64,000 nucleotides of DNA from the NCBI RefSeq assembly GCF_009183415.1, contig NZ_WEHU01000008.1, forward strand, positions 124,001 through 188,000, written 5' to 3'. Position 1 is the first letter of the stretch, and every line of letters starts with the position of its first letter. Under the pieces are notes generated by a model that saw nothing but the letters and a program-made list of their open reading frames with translations, had not been told where the DNA came from and searched no databases. Shown here one piece after another: positions 9,035 to 18,586 of the stretch. Origin of the DNA: Bacillus sp. B1-b2. Its GTDB lineage: Bacteria; Bacillota; Bacilli; Bacillales; Cytobacillaceae. The position numbers and the translations under genes were made by a program.

Positions 9035-9817
9035 ATGAATATTTTTAAGCAATTCTATAGGAGCCTTTTCTCACCAAGAGATATAGCAAGCTACCGTACT
9101 CAAGGAGTAGGAAAAACGGTTGTTTACTTAATACTTTTAACAATTATAGCTTCTATCCCAACTTTGTATTATATGACTAAAGGAATAAATGAAGCTATTC
9201 ATACGTTCACCATGACTTTAGAAGAAGAAGTACCTGATTTCTCTATTAGTAATAACACATTAGTTACGGATGAAAAAGAACCAACTATTATAGAAAAATC
9301 TGATATAACTATCGTTGTCGACTCAACTGGTACGTATGACCCTAGTAGAATTAGTTCATATGGAAACTCTGTTGCTCTTTTAAAGAATGAATTTGTCATT
9401 GTTACTGCTGGACAAACTCAAATGATGGATTATTCCTCTTTCGGTAACTTAACATTAACTAAAGATGAGGTAGTATCATTCTTAGAATCAATGGATACTA
9501 TGTCAACAATCATCATTACTCTTATTGTAGTGACGTATATTCTATTTATGATTATATACAAAACCTTCCAAACGTTAATACTTGCGATATTTGGAAATTT
9601 ATTCAGTAAGATTTTTGGTAGAACACTTTCATATACAGCCATTTGGAAAATCACTGTTTATAGTACTACTATTCCTGTTATTTTCTTTGCTATCATGGAC
9701 TCTTTACAAACCGTAGTTCCATTTGGAGCAATCTTAAATTGGTTTATTAGTCTTTTTCTTGTTTGTTTAGTGATCAAAGAAATACCACTGGAAAATAGTC
9801 CAAAAAATAAGGAATAA
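9035..9817 (+). CDS. yqgB: DUF1189 membrane protein YqgB
   Basis: A 260-residue protein with an N-terminal hydrophobic segment (about 28-48), an extracytoplasmic domain (about 50-155) and three or more C-terminal membrane segments (about 156-250). The N-terminal FYRSLFSPRDIASYRTQG motif is characteristic of DUF1189 proteins. Function is unknown. Start ATG at 9035 follows AGAAGGATG. It stands where yqgB stands in B. subtilis and has its own terminator. Confidence 0.8.
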   Translation: MNIFKQFYRSLFSPRDIASYRTQGVGKTVVYLILLTIIASIPTLYYMTKGINEAIHTFTMTLEEEVPDFSISNNTLVTDEKEPTIIEKSDITIVVDSTGTYDPSRISSYGNSVALLKNEFVIVTAGQTQMMDYSSFGNLTLTKDEVVSFLESMDTMSTIIITLIVVTYILFMIIYKTFQTLILAIFGNLFSKIFGRTLSYTAIWKITVYSTTIPVIFFAIMDSLQTVVPFGAILNWFISLFLVCLVIKEIPLENSPKNKE

Positions 9818-9824
9818 AGAGAAA

Positions 9825-9886
9825 AGGCTGACTAAAGAAGGTTACTTAAAAAACCACTATCTTCAAGTCGGCCTTCTTTCTTTTTT
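9825..9886 (+). terminator. Terminator of yqgB
   Basis: AAGGCTGACT...AAGTCGGCCTT stem with a long loop, followed by a T-rich tail. Confidence 0.75.
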
Positions 9887-10056
9887 ATAATTGATGGTTA
9901 GGTAATATCTCAAGTATCCCATTAAATTTGCCCCCTACTAGTAAACTTGTCATAAATAAACTGAGACAAGCATATATATTTTTTAAAATAAAAAGTAGAA
10001 ACAAAAGCTATACTGTTTTTATTTTATTCAATACGAAAAATATGGGGGTTTATTTA

Positions 10057-10374
10057 ATGAAACGAATTTTTATGATCCTTGCCGTTATTATTACTGTATA
10101 TGTTATTTATATAGATTTAAGTGAAGGAACACTTCAAACAAAAGTAGAAGAGCCTTCTATTGAGGTACAAGCTCATCAACAAACGTCTTTACAGTATTTC
10201 CAACAAGAAGTTCAAGCAGGAGATACAGTTCTGACGATAATAGATGGTTATACAGAAGGAGGTATTTCTGTAAGTCTAGAAACAATTGTAAAAGATTTCA
10301 AATCACTAAATAATAATTTAAATCCTGAAGATATGCAAATAGGAAAAACATATTTATTCCCTACCTACAACTAA
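10057..10374 (+). CDS. yqfZ: LysM-like exported small protein YqfZ
   Basis: A 105-residue protein with an N-terminal membrane segment or signal (about 3-20, IFMILAVIITVYVIYI) and a C-terminal LysM-like fold (about 50-103: VQAGDTVLTII...MQIGKTYLFP). It probably sits outside the membrane and may touch peptidoglycan. Start ATG at 10057 follows GGGGG; the frame is open upstream to 9928 but lacks an initiation site there. It precedes ispG, as in B. subtilis. Confidence 0.72.
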   Translation: MKRIFMILAVIITVYVIYIDLSEGTLQTKVEEPSIEVQAHQQTSLQYFQQEVQAGDTVLTIIDGYTEGGISVSLETIVKDFKSLNNNLNPEDMQIGKTYLFPTYN

Positions 10375-10430
10375 TTCTTCCTAAACAATAGATTACCAGA
10401 AAAAAGACAACTTTAAAATTAGCAAGTTTC

Positions 10431-10460
10431 TTGTCAATTTCAATGATTCATTGTTACAAT
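10431..10460 (+). promoter_or_regulatory. SigA promoter of ispG with palindromic spacer
   Basis: TTGTCA at 10431-10436, an 18-base spacer and TACAAT at 10455-10460. The spacer contains the perfect palindrome CAATGA-T-TCATTG (10441-10453). Confidence 0.6.
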
Positions 10461-10542
10461 AAGAGGGTATATTTTGAACAAATATAAAAGTGTTATATTA
10501 TTTTTTGGCTATGCCAACAATGTTTAAAGGAGCGAATCACCA

Positions 10543-11658
10543 TTGAGTGAATTAATACATCGTACCAAAACCCGTCCAGTAAAAGTTGGTAATTTAACCA
10601 TCGGCGGTAGTAATGAACTTTTTATCCAAAGTATGACAACAACTAAAACACATGACGTAGAAGCAACTGTTGCTGAAATAAAGCGTCTAGAAGAAGCTGG
10701 TTGCCAGGTAGTCCGTGTGGCATGTCCTGATGAACGTGCTGCTGATGCAATTAGTGAAATTAAGAAACGAATTAATATACCTTTAGTAGTAGACATTCAT
10801 TTCGACTATCGTTTAGCTTTAAAGGCTATTGAAGGCGGAGCAGATAAAATTCGTATCAATCCTGGTAATATTGGTAAACGGGAAAAAGTAGAAGCAGTTG
10901 TAAAAGCTGCTAAAGCTAAAGGAATTCCTATACGAATTGGTGTAAACGCAGGATCATTAGAGAAGAAAATTCTTGAGAAATATGGCTATCCTACAGCAGA
11001 TGGTATGGTAGAGAGTGCATTACATCATATTAAAATTCTAGAAGACTTAGACTTTCATGATATTATCGTTTCCATGAAAGCATCAGATGTAAACTTAGCT
11101 ATTGAAGCTTATGAAAAAGCAGCTCAAGCATTTGATTATCCATTACATCTAGGAATCACCGAATCAGGTACTTTATTTGCAGGTACTGTAAAAAGTGCGG
11201 CAGGATTAGGTGCTATTCTAAGTAAAGGAATAGGAAATACATTACGTATCTCCTTAAGTGCTGATCCAGTTGAGGAAGTGAAGGTAGCGAGAGAGCTACT
11301 AAAATCTTTTGGTTTATCCTCTAATGCAGCAACATTAATTTCTTGTCCTACATGTGGACGTATTGAAATAGATCTAATTAGTATTGCAAACGAAGTGGAA
11401 GAATATATTTCTACTATTAAAGCACCAATAAAAGTAGCAGTGTTAGGCTGTGCTGTAAACGGACCAGGCGAAGCAAGAGAAGCTGATATTGGTATTGCTG
11501 GTGCTCGTGGAGAAGGTTTATTATTCCGCAAAGGCAAAATAGTTCGTAAAGTACCAGAAGAAACAATGGTAGAAGAACTGAAAAAAGAAATTGATATCAT
11601 TGCTGCTGAATATTTCGCAAAAAAAGCAGCAGAAGAAAACGAATCGGTTGGTTCTTAA
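10543..11658 (+). CDS. ispG: 4-hydroxy-3-methylbut-2-enyl-diphosphate synthase IspG
   Basis: Iron-sulfur enzyme of the MEP isoprenoid pathway that converts MEcPP to HMBPP. The 371 residues comprise an N-terminal TIM barrel and a C-terminal cluster domain. Cluster cysteines are in SCPTCGR and [11 protein letters not shown]. Other conserved stretches are [12 protein letters not shown] and [11 protein letters not shown]. The start is a TTG at 10543 preceded by AAAGGAG. It is a single-gene unit with its own promoter and terminator. The next pathway enzyme, ispH, lies about 6 kb away on the same strand. Confidence 0.96.
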   Translation: MSELIHRTKTRPVKVGNLTIGGSNELFIQSMTTTKTHDVEATVAEIKRLEEAGCQVVRVACPDERAADAISEIKKRINIPLVVDIHFDYRLALKAIEGGADKIRINPGNIGKREKVEAVVKAAKAKGIPIRIGVNAGSLEKKILEKYGYPTADGMVESALHHIKILEDLDFHDIIVSMKASDVNLAIEAYEKAAQAFDYPLHLGITESGTLFAGTVKSAAGLGAILSKGIGNTLRISLSADPVEEVKVARELLKSFGLSSNAATLISCPTCGRIEIDLISIANEVEEYISTIKAPIKVAVLGCAVNGPGEAREADIGIAGARGEGLLFRKGKIVRKVPEETMVEELKKEIDIIAAEYFAKKAAEENESVGS

Positions 11659-11666
11659 TAGTATAC

Positions 11667-11700
11667 AAAAAGGTCAGATCTTAAACGATCTGACCTTTTT
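11667..11700 (+). terminator. Terminator of ispG
   Basis: AAAAAGGTCAGATC stem with a six-base loop and a T run. Nearly symmetrical, so it may also serve the convergent yqfX gene. Confidence 0.85.
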
Positions 11701-11718
11701 CATTTAGCAAGGTTTTAG

Positions 11719-12087
11719 TTAAAAGAAGGGTGCGAGAAATATCCCAATAATGATGGATATTGCACCTAAAGAAATGGCCCATGTGCCTGTAGACACAGCT
11801 CCTCTTCTTCTTGCTACAAACCCTAATACGATACCAACTATTCCTAATAGAATTGGCATGACGAACAGTGATAGGATAGATATCACTAAAGCAGTGATTC
11901 CTACACCTCTCCCGCCTGTACCTTCTTTTTCTCTTGCTACATCTTTTCGGATGGTTGGTGCAGGGGTATAATTCATAGGTGCTGCAATTTCTGCTGATGT
12001 CTCTTCTAGATAATCAACAGGTGATAAATTTTGCTCTCTATTTTCAAGATCGTGATTGTAACCTTCATTGCTTTTCTGTTCTGGCAT
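11719..12087 (-). CDS. yqfX: DUF4190-like membrane protein YqfX
   Basis: A 122-residue protein with a polar, acidic N-terminal half and two C-terminal membrane segments (about 64-86 and 98-120) separated by a short ARRRGAVSTG loop, the usual DUF4190 arrangement. Function is unknown. The ATG at 12087 has a GAGGG site seven bases away; an in-frame ATG at 12120 has none. In B. subtilis yqfX also follows ispG. Confidence 0.75.
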   Translation of the reverse strand: MPEQKSNEGYNHDLENREQNLSPVDYLEETSAEIAAPMNYTPAPTIRKDVAREKEGTGGRGVGITALVISILSLFVMPILLGIVGIVLGFVARRRGAVSTGTWAISLGAISIIIGIFLAPFF

Positions 12088-12257
12088 TGATGATCCCTCG
12101 CTTTCTTTATATAGGAGCATTTATTATCATTGCCAGAACCTAAATTTTTATAGCTGTAAATGTTTTACTGTATTTCTTTTAAACCGTATCCTCTTTCCCT
12201 TTACATCATCATTTGTTAATCTATAGAGAGAGAATTAATTTTAAGGAGTTTATACAT

Positions 12258-12839
12258 ATGAAGAAATTGCGTTTTGGAATTGATATTGATGGAACCATTA
12301 CAAGTCCAGCTACCTTTGTTCCATATTTAAATGAAAGCTTTCAATTAAACATTACGTTAGATGATGTTGTTCAATATGATTTTTACCCTTTAGTCAACGT
12401 ACCAAAAGACGAATTTGATCAATGGTTTCTTCAAAATGAAACAAAAATTTATGCTGCATCTCCCCTTGCTGAAGGAGCTAATATTGCTTTGCAAGATTGG
12501 GCTAAACAGTATGAGCTTTATTTTATAAGTGCAAGAGGCTCTGAGCTTTTAGAGGTTACTAAAGAATGGTTTGTTAACAATGGAATTCATTTTGACCATA
12601 TTGAGCTTATCGGAACACATGATAAAATAGCAGCAGCTAAGCGACATAAAATAGATATATTCTTTGAAGATAAACATGATAATGCGGTTAATATCCATGA
12701 AGAATGTGGCATTCCCGTTATTTTGTTTGATACTCCATATAATAGAGAGCCTATTCCAAATGGAGTGAAAAGGGTAACAACATGGAATGAAGCATATCAA
12801 TGGGTAGAAACATGGGCTAAATCAACAAGTAGAAAATAA
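12258..12839 (+). CDS. yqfW: HAD-family nucleotidase-like protein YqfW
   Basis: A 193-residue haloacid-dehalogenase-fold hydrolase, related to 5'(3')-deoxyribonucleotidases. Motif I is FGIDIDGT near residue 8 with both aspartates present. Motif II is FISARGS, and the acidic motif III region is FFEDKHDNAVN. The substrate is not known. The start ATG at 12258 follows AAGGAG; the frame is open upstream to 12213 without a site. It occupies the yqfW position between yqfX and zur. Confidence 0.78.
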   Translation: MKKLRFGIDIDGTITSPATFVPYLNESFQLNITLDDVVQYDFYPLVNVPKDEFDQWFLQNETKIYAASPLAEGANIALQDWAKQYELYFISARGSELLEVTKEWFVNNGIHFDHIELIGTHDKIAAAKRHKIDIFFEDKHDNAVNIHEECGIPVILFDTPYNREPIPNGVKRVTTWNEAYQWVETWAKSTSRK

Positions 12840-12848
12840 TATAAAATA

Positions 12849-12896
12849 AAAAGCCAGATGCAAAGATATTTGTCTTTTTTGCATCTAGCTTTTTTA
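12849..12896. terminator. Bidirectional terminator between yqfW and zur
   Basis: AAAAGCCAGATGCAAA...TTTTGCATCTAGCTTTTTT inverted repeat between convergent genes. Its right end overlaps the zur stop codon. Confidence 0.75.
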
Positions 12897-13307
12897 ATTA
12901 ATACATTCTGGGCATTTCCCGTATATTTCAAATTTATGCCCGGAAACATCATATCCCTTTAGGCTTTCTTGAACCTCTTCCATAGGACAGGTAATAATTT
13001 CTTTTGTTTTTCCACATTGTAAACATATGAAATGATGATGGTGGTGATGTCCAGCACAAGTAAAACGAAAGTGTTTTTCTCCGTTTAACTCTGTCATTTC
13101 AAAAATTTCTAATTCCTCAAATAAGGATAAATTTCGATAAATCGTATCAAAACTTAATCCTGGATAATCATTCTTTAATGAGTCTAAAACATCCTTAGCG
13201 GTTAGATACTTATTTTCATTAGAGAATAACTCCAATATATCTTCTCTCTTATCTGTATGCTTATAGCCTTTTTCTTTCAGGACGTCTAGTGCATTTTGTA
13301 CGTTCAT
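12894..13307 (-). CDS. zur: Zinc uptake regulator Zur (Fur family)
   Basis: A 137-residue metalloregulator that represses zinc uptake genes when zinc is plentiful. The N-terminal winged helix (about 1-80, with [15 protein letters not shown] as recognition helix region) is followed by a metal-binding domain. A natural run of six histidines at about 87-92 precedes CLQC, and CPEC near the end supplies the second half of the structural zinc site. Position next to yqfW and yqfT matches zur (yqfV) in B. subtilis, which distinguishes it from fur and perR. Confidence 0.88.
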   Translation of the reverse strand: MNVQNALDVLKEKGYKHTDKREDILELFSNENKYLTAKDVLDSLKNDYPGLSFDTIYRNLSLFEELEIFEMTELNGEKHFRFTCAGHHHHHHFICLQCGKTKEIITCPMEEVQESLKGYDVSGHKFEIYGKCPECIN

Positions 13308-13516
13308 TTGTTCACCCCTTTTCTAAAAAATGAAAGGTTTTCACATCTATATGGTTAAATATTTACTTTTGGTAGTATTAAAACAGAATTCATCATTGTA
13401 TTTATCAAAAACAGTATACTAAATCTATGTTCAAATTGTAAAGTTAGAAAGAATTTTTCAAAAAAATAGCACTTTTTTTCACTTACCCACATATCTTTAA
13501 AATGGGGAGTGATGAC

Positions 13517-13777
13517 ATGAAAATTTTCGAAAATATTATCAACCACAAAATTAATAACATAACTTCTACTGAATTAATGAAGTATAGTAAACAGTTTAAG
13601 ATTGCGATTTCAGCAGAAGAATCAGAAAAGCTTGCTACACATCTTAATGGTCGTAAGGTGAATATTTTTAAACCAACTGAACGTGCTCAATTAATTCGAG
13701 AAGTGGCTAAATTGACAAGTCCACAAACTGCAAAAGAACTGAATGAGCTATTTAATCTATTTGCAGAAAATAACTAA
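13517..13777 (+). CDS. yqfT: DUF2624 protein YqfT
   Basis: An 86-residue soluble, helical protein of unknown function. The sequence MKIFENIINHKINNIT and the C-terminal LNELFNLFAENN fit the DUF2624 family. Start ATG at 13517 lies seven bases behind GGGGAG; an open extension to 13502 overlaps that site. It stands between zur and nfo as yqfT does in B. subtilis. Confidence 0.75.
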   Translation: MKIFENIINHKINNITSTELMKYSKQFKIAISAEESEKLATHLNGRKVNIFKPTERAQLIREVAKLTSPQTAKELNELFNLFAENN

Positions 13778-13791
13778 CTATACTTAATTTG

Positions 13792-13820
13792 AAACCACGA
13801 GTATGGGCTATCTCGTGGTT
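13792..13820. terminator. Terminator between yqfT and nfo
   Basis: AAACCACGAG/CTCGTGGTTT hairpin with a ten-base loop between two convergent genes. The tails are only moderately T-rich. Confidence 0.6.
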
Positions 13821-13840
13821 TCTACCTGATTTCTACCCTT

Positions 13841-14737
13841 TTAAGACTGTTGCAATATATCTTCTAGTAGATTACTATTAAAAGCCTTATTTCGTAGCAT
13901 TTCAATTTCATATTTGTATGGAGCTTTCTTGTTATTTTTATCTTCTCCAACAAAAGGAGTCTCTAATATCTTGGGTACATCCATTAATTGTGGGTGATGA
14001 ACAATATTCATCAATGCTTCAAAACCAATATGGCCATACCCTATATTCTCATGGCGATCCTTTGCAGCCCCTTTTACATTCTTACTATCATTTACATGCA
14101 GGACCTTCAATCTATCGATACCGATGATTCGATCGAACTCATCCAGTACACCATTAAAATCTTCTACTATATTATAGCCAGCATCATGTGTATGACATGT
14201 ATCAAAGCAAACGGAAAGTTTATCGTTATGCGTAACTCCATCCATTATCATAGCTAACTCTTCAAATGTTCTTCCACATTCAGAACCTTTACCTGCCATC
14301 GTCTCTAATGCAATCTGTAGTTGCTCATTTCCAGTTAGGACTTCATTTAAACCTTCAATAATCTTCTTAATGCCTACTTCAGCACCTGCGCCTACATGTG
14401 CACCAGGATGTAACACAATTTGCTTAGCACCTAAAGCTTCTGTTCTTTCAATTTCACTTCGTAAGAAATTCACCCCTAATTCAAAAGTAGCTGGATTAGT
14501 TGTGTTTGCAATATTAATAATATATGGAGCATGTACCACAATATCAGTAATACCATGCTCGAGCATATGAAGTTGTCCTGCCTCAATATTTAAATCTTCT
14601 ATTTTTTTTCGTCTAGTATTTTGTGGTGCCCCAGTATAAATCATAAATGTATTAGCACCATAAGAAACTGCTTCTTCACTTGCAGCAAGTAACATTTTCT
14701 TCCCACTCATCGAAACATGCGATCCAATTTTAAGCAA
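13841..14737 (-). CDS. nfo: Endonuclease IV (AP endonuclease)
   Basis: Cleaves the backbone at abasic sites in base excision repair; a three-zinc TIM-barrel enzyme. The 298 residues contain the family signatures GSHVSMSG at the N-terminus, [31 protein letters not shown] and VLHVNDSK. The start is a TTG at 14737 spaced eight bases from AGGAG. A GTG three codons earlier overlaps the ribosome binding site and is unlikely. It is 23 bases downstream of cshB, probably in the same operon. Confidence 0.93.
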   Translation of the reverse strand: MLKIGSHVSMSGKKMLLAASEEAVSYGANTFMIYTGAPQNTRRKKIEDLNIEAGQLHMLEHGITDIVVHAPYIINIANTTNPATFELGVNFLRSEIERTEALGAKQIVLHPGAHVGAGAEVGIKKIIEGLNEVLTGNEQLQIALETMAGKGSECGRTFEELAMIMDGVTHNDKLSVCFDTCHTHDAGYNIVEDFNGVLDEFDRIIGIDRLKVLHVNDSKNVKGAAKDRHENIGYGHIGFEALMNIVHHPQLMDVPKILETPFVGEDKNNKKAPYKYEIEMLRNKAFNSNLLEDILQQS

Positions 14738-14760
14738 ATATAACACTCCTTCACTACTCT

Positions 14761-16080
14761 TTATTTCTTATTACTACTTCTGTTACTAACACGTCTTTCT
14801 CTTTTCTTAATGCTTTCCACTTGTCTTTGCATTTTCTTCTTATAACCAGGCTTAACTTTTTTCGGCTTTTTCACTAATGATTTAGCCTTCATATCAATCT
14901 CATCCACTTGTTTTTTACGATTTTTACGGCGATTACGGTCTTCAATCTCTACCCACTCACCATTTTTCAAATCCATATTTTTAAACTCAATACCTAGTTT
15001 TTCTAATTGATTTAGCTTGTCCTCATCGGAAGTTTCATAAATGGTTAAAGCAATTCCTGAATAACCAGCTCTTGCTGTTCTACCTACACGGTGAACATAG
15101 AAATCTAAATCCGAAGGAAGTTCATAGTTAATTACATGACTGATTCCTTTAATGTCAATTCCTCTTGCTGCTAAATCTGTTGCCACAATGAATTGAAACT
15201 CTAAATCAAGGATTTGCTTCATTACTTTCTTTCTTTCTCTTGGTGTTAATCCACCATGAAGCCTCGCAACTTTTAAACCTTTATTGGATAATCCATTTGC
15301 TACCTCATCACATTTTTGTTTTGTATTAGTAAATACAATAGCTAAATAAGGGTTAAAGTTTACTAATGCTTCATGAACCGTTTCGACTTTATCTCTATGT
15401 CTAGATGGAATAAGTACATGTTCAATTTTAGCTGCTGTTAATTGTTTTGGCTCAATATGAATGTAAGTTGGATTCTCTAGATATTTTTTTAAGAAAGGCT
15501 TAAGTTTTTCCGGTATTGTTGCTGAGAAAACAAACATACTTAAATCCTTTGGCATTTTTGCAGCAATCTGATCTACATCTTCAATGAAGCCCATATCAAG
15601 CATAAGATCTGCTTCATCGACAATTAATGTTTTTGCTGTATGAACAAATAAAGCTTGTTCTTGAACAAGGTCATTAATTCTGCCTGGAGTACCAACTACA
15701 ATATGTGGTTGGGTTTTTAATTTTTCAATCGTACGTTGCTTATCAGTACCACCAATGAATAAACGAGTAGTAATAGGAACTTCTGAATGCTTAACCACTT
15801 TAAGAATTTCTTGGTTAATTTGGTTTGCTAATTCTCTTGTAGGTGCAGTAATTACTGCTTGTACCGTGTTTTTTTCAGGGTTAATTTGTTCTACTATTGG
15901 GAGAACATAAGAATGTGTTTTACCTGTTCCTGTTTGTGATTGCCCTATTGCACTTTCTCCTTTTAGTACAAGGGGAATCAACTTTTGTTGAATTTCTGTT
16001 GGTTCATGAAAACCTAATTCATCAATAGCTTTTATAATAAAGGGCTTTAAATTATACTGTTTAAATAGATTATTACTCAT
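14761..16080 (-). CDS. cshB: DEAD-box RNA helicase CshB
   Basis: ATP-dependent RNA helicase involved in cold adaptation and ribosome or mRNA remodelling. The 439 residues contain motif I SQTGTGKT, Ia APTRELA, II DEAD, III SAT, V ARGID and [12 protein letters not shown] in order. The highly basic tail (about 370-439) would bind RNA. The start is the ATG at 16080 behind AAGGAG; a longer open frame to 16131 lacks a site. Position next to nfo matches yqfR/cshB. Confidence 0.9.
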   Translation of the reverse strand: MSNNLFKQYNLKPFIIKAIDELGFHEPTEIQQKLIPLVLKGESAIGQSQTGTGKTHSYVLPIVEQINPEKNTVQAVITAPTRELANQINQEILKVVKHSEVPITTRLFIGGTDKQRTIEKLKTQPHIVVGTPGRINDLVQEQALFVHTAKTLIVDEADLMLDMGFIEDVDQIAAKMPKDLSMFVFSATIPEKLKPFLKKYLENPTYIHIEPKQLTAAKIEHVLIPSRHRDKVETVHEALVNFNPYLAIVFTNTKQKCDEVANGLSNKGLKVARLHGGLTPRERKKVMKQILDLEFQFIVATDLAARGIDIKGISHVINYELPSDLDFYVHRVGRTARAGYSGIALTIYETSDEDKLNQLEKLGIEFKNMDLKNGEWVEIEDRNRRKNRKKQVDEIDMKAKSLVKKPKKVKPGYKKKMQRQVESIKKRERRVSNRSSNKK

Positions 16081-16386
16081 TTTTTCTAACTCCTTAATAG
16101 CTAGATAAATGCAAGTACTTAGATTAGGCATTTACCTTCCGCTTTTGTCCATCATTTTATTATAATCAATAATTGTACAAATGGCTATATTAACTACCTT
16201 ATTTATTATTTGGGGCTTTTTTCATATTGGGACAACTTGTCTATATGTTCTTACTATATTATCCTCTAAGAATCAGGCTTCTACTTCTTTATTTCTAAAA
16301 GGAGCTGAAAAAAACTACCTAATCCTAAACACTTTGTCACTTCTTGCATAGTCTATAAAGAAGTGATATAAAAGGAGGGCCTATTT

Positions 16387-16992
16387 ATGATGCCATCAAG
16401 GCAGCGAAATCCTTTTCAGGGGCCACCAATGGGCGGCAATAGAATGTCAGGTATGCGAGGACCATCTAATTTCCAAAGTCCAATGGGGCGAGGCGGAGCA
16501 CCTATGAGAAATAATAATGGTGGTGGAGGTGGAGGACTACTATCGAAAATTCTTGGCGGGAGTAGGAACGCAGACTCCTCTAATGTAACGCAAGGAGCAA
16601 GAAGTGCCGCAGCAAGTGGTGGTGGTATTTTAAAAACTTTAACAAACCCTTCCTCTATTAACGGTTTCTTGGCAAACTCCCAAAAATTCTTAAACACAGC
16701 CAGTCAACTAGGTCCAATGATTAATCAATACGGTCCAATGGTTAGAAATATCCCAGCTATGTGGAAACTTTATAGAGGGTTAAAGAATACGAATACAGAC
16801 ACAGAAACAACTGTACCTGTTGAAGATTCTACTATTTCACCTGACACAGAAATATCAATAAAGAAAAGTACTACCACTAAGAAGAAACAAACTAGTATAC
16901 CTATCACAAATGAAGACATAAAGGATGATTTCGAAATAGAAAAAGTCTCTACTCCATCAAAAGGTGCTTCAAAACCTAAACTCTATGTATAA
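16387..16992 (+). CDS. yqfQ: YqfQ/VrrA-type Gly/Asn-rich protein
   Basis: A 201-residue protein with a Met/Pro/Gly/Asn-rich N-terminus (QGPPMGGNRMSGMRGPSNFQ, then a run of six glycines), a helical middle (about 75-130) and a Lys/Thr-rich acidic tail. B. subtilis YqfQ and B. anthracis VrrA have this composition and sit between cshB and ispH; the gene is variable between strains because of N-terminal repeats. The function is unknown; surface or spore association is only a guess. Start ATG at 16387 (or 16390) follows AAGGAGG. Confidence 0.75.
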   Translation: MMPSRQRNPFQGPPMGGNRMSGMRGPSNFQSPMGRGGAPMRNNNGGGGGGLLSKILGGSRNADSSNVTQGARSAAASGGGILKTLTNPSSINGFLANSQKFLNTASQLGPMINQYGPMVRNIPAMWKLYRGLKNTNTDTETTVPVEDSTISPDTEISIKKSTTTKKKQTSIPITNEDIKDDFEIEKVSTPSKGASKPKLYV

Positions 16993-17028
16993 ATTAGAAT
17001 GTGTTTATCTCATTCTAATTTTTTTATT
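16993..17028 (+). terminator. Terminator of yqfQ
   Basis: ATTAGAATG/CATTCTAAT hairpin followed by a run of T. Confidence 0.8.
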
Positions 17029-17568
17029 TGTTTGCAAATGTTAAGGTAATATGTACAATTACACTCTTTTTCTTGCTCTATATGATTTTTGATTTGATAG
17101 GAATCACTAATATTATTACTTCTGTCGCATGATGCCATACTCGAACTCATGCCATTTGCCAGTTTAGTATCCTTGAATACTCCATCCTATTCCTTGAAAA
17201 TTAATAATCCTAGTTAAAGATTATGCTTTTCTTTTCATACCTAAGATCGTTTAATGGAAATAACAAATCGGCATCTTTTGTAAATCAGAAGATGCACTAT
17301 TTCACTGGTGTTCTCTCATCCGTTTTCACCTGATAATCAGGGATGCAGGCTTTGATACATGTTTACATTGTTCCAATTAGGTTCTTTAGTAATTATATAG
17401 TGATTTACTCTCTCCTAAGGGTCATTTTTCCTCCTTTAAATTATTTATTTTTTGTCAATATGTCCTATGTTATATATAATAGACATGTTACGTTCTTTTT
17501 AAAATTGTAAGCTACTATATTATATTTAGATATATTCTTATAGAAGTACCAAGCAGGAGGAATCGGAA
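17029..17568. other. Long yqfQ-ispH intergenic region
   Basis: About 540 bases. It holds the ispH promoter at 17452-17480 and a GCATCTT/AAGATGC inverted repeat at 17271-17295 with no T tail. A short minus-strand open frame (17150 down to 17010) has cysteine-rich, protein-like sequence but no ribosome binding site and ends inside the yqfQ terminator. I do not call it a gene. No RNA element is recognised. Confidence 0.45.
17452..17480 (+). promoter_or_regulatory. SigA promoter of ispH
   Basis: TTGTCA at 17452-17457, a 17-base spacer and a consensus TATAAT at 17475-17480. Confidence 0.8.
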
Positions 17569-18513
17569 ATGAAAGTTATTAAAATCGCACCAAGAGGGTA
17601 TTGCTATGGAGTAGTAGATGCCATGGTTATTGCCAGAAATGCTGCCTTAGATAAGACATTACCGCGTCCAATCTACATTCTTGGAATGATTGTTCATAAT
17701 AAACATGTAACAGATGCATTCGAAGAAGAAGGCATTATTACATTAGATGGAAAAAACCGCAAAGAAATTATAGAAAAAGTAACAACAGGTACTGTAATCT
17801 TCACTGCACATGGCGTTTCTCCAGAAATTCGTCAAATTGCTAAAGATAAAGGCCTTATAACCTTAGATGCTACATGCCCTGACGTTACAAAAACACATGA
17901 TTTAATTAAAGAAAAAGAAAAAGAAGGTTACTATATTATTTATATTGGGAAAAAGGGGCATCCAGAGCCTGAGGGTGCAGTGGGAGTCGCTCCACATGCA
18001 GTTTCCCTTGTAGAAAATCTAGAAGATATCGAGCAATTAGACATTCAAAACGATAAAATCCTCATCACAAATCAGACAACAATGAGTCAATGGGATGTTA
18101 TTGACTTGATGGAAAGCATTCAAACTAAATTCCCACAGGCTGAAGTGCATAAAGAAATATGTTTAGCTACACAGGTTAGACAAGAGGCAGTGGCTAAACA
18201 AGCTGGAGAAGCAGATGTTTTAATCGTTGTTGGTGACCCAATGAGTAATAACTCTAACCGTCTAGCACAAGTTTCAGAGGAAATAGCACATACAACAGCA
18301 TATCGAATTGCAGATATTTCAGAATTAAAACTTGATTGGCTGAAAGGTGCTGAGTCAGTTGCTGTTACAGCAGGTGCATCTACTCCGACTCCTATCACAA
18401 AAGAAGTAATTGCCTTTCTAGAACAATATAAGGAAGACGATGAATCAACTTGGCATTTAGAAAAGAAAGTACCATTGAATAAAATTTTACCTAAAGTAAA
18501 AGCTAAACAATAA
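17569..18513 (+). CDS. ispH: 4-hydroxy-3-methylbut-2-enyl diphosphate reductase IspH
   Basis: Last enzyme of the MEP pathway, reducing HMBPP to IPP and DMAPP with an iron-sulfur cluster. At 314 residues it shows the three cluster cysteines in [17 protein letters not shown] and [10 protein letters not shown], and the active-site segments [26 protein letters not shown] and [11 protein letters not shown]. Start ATG at 17569 has an AGGAGG site eight bases away. It is a single gene between its own promoter and terminator. Confidence 0.95.
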   Translation: MKVIKIAPRGYCYGVVDAMVIARNAALDKTLPRPIYILGMIVHNKHVTDAFEEEGIITLDGKNRKEIIEKVTTGTVIFTAHGVSPEIRQIAKDKGLITLDATCPDVTKTHDLIKEKEKEGYYIIYIGKKGHPEPEGAVGVAPHAVSLVENLEDIEQLDIQNDKILITNQTTMSQWDVIDLMESIQTKFPQAEVHKEICLATQVRQEAVAKQAGEADVLIVVGDPMSNNSNRLAQVSEEIAHTTAYRIADISELKLDWLKGAESVAVTAGASTPTPITKEVIAFLEQYKEDDESTWHLEKKVPLNKILPKVKAKQ

Positions 18514-18517
18514 ACCT

Positions 18518-18560
18518 AAAAAAGCAAGGAAGAAAAAGTGTTTTTTCTTCCTTGCTTTTT
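18518..18560. terminator. Strong terminator between ispH and yqfO
   Basis: AAAAAGCAAGGAAGAAAAA stem with a three-base loop and T runs on both sides; it serves both convergent genes. Confidence 0.88.
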
Positions 18561-18586
18561 ATTCTTCTGTCATAATCATATTCTTA

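Noticed and set aside
13021-13060. Run of six histidines in zur resembling an expression tag
   Set aside because: It lies in the natural metal-binding region of a Fur-family protein and is followed by the expected CxxC motif.
17271-17295. GCATCTT/AAGATGC hairpin in the yqfQ-ispH gap
   Set aside because: No T tail on either strand and no resemblance to a known riboswitch; too short to call.
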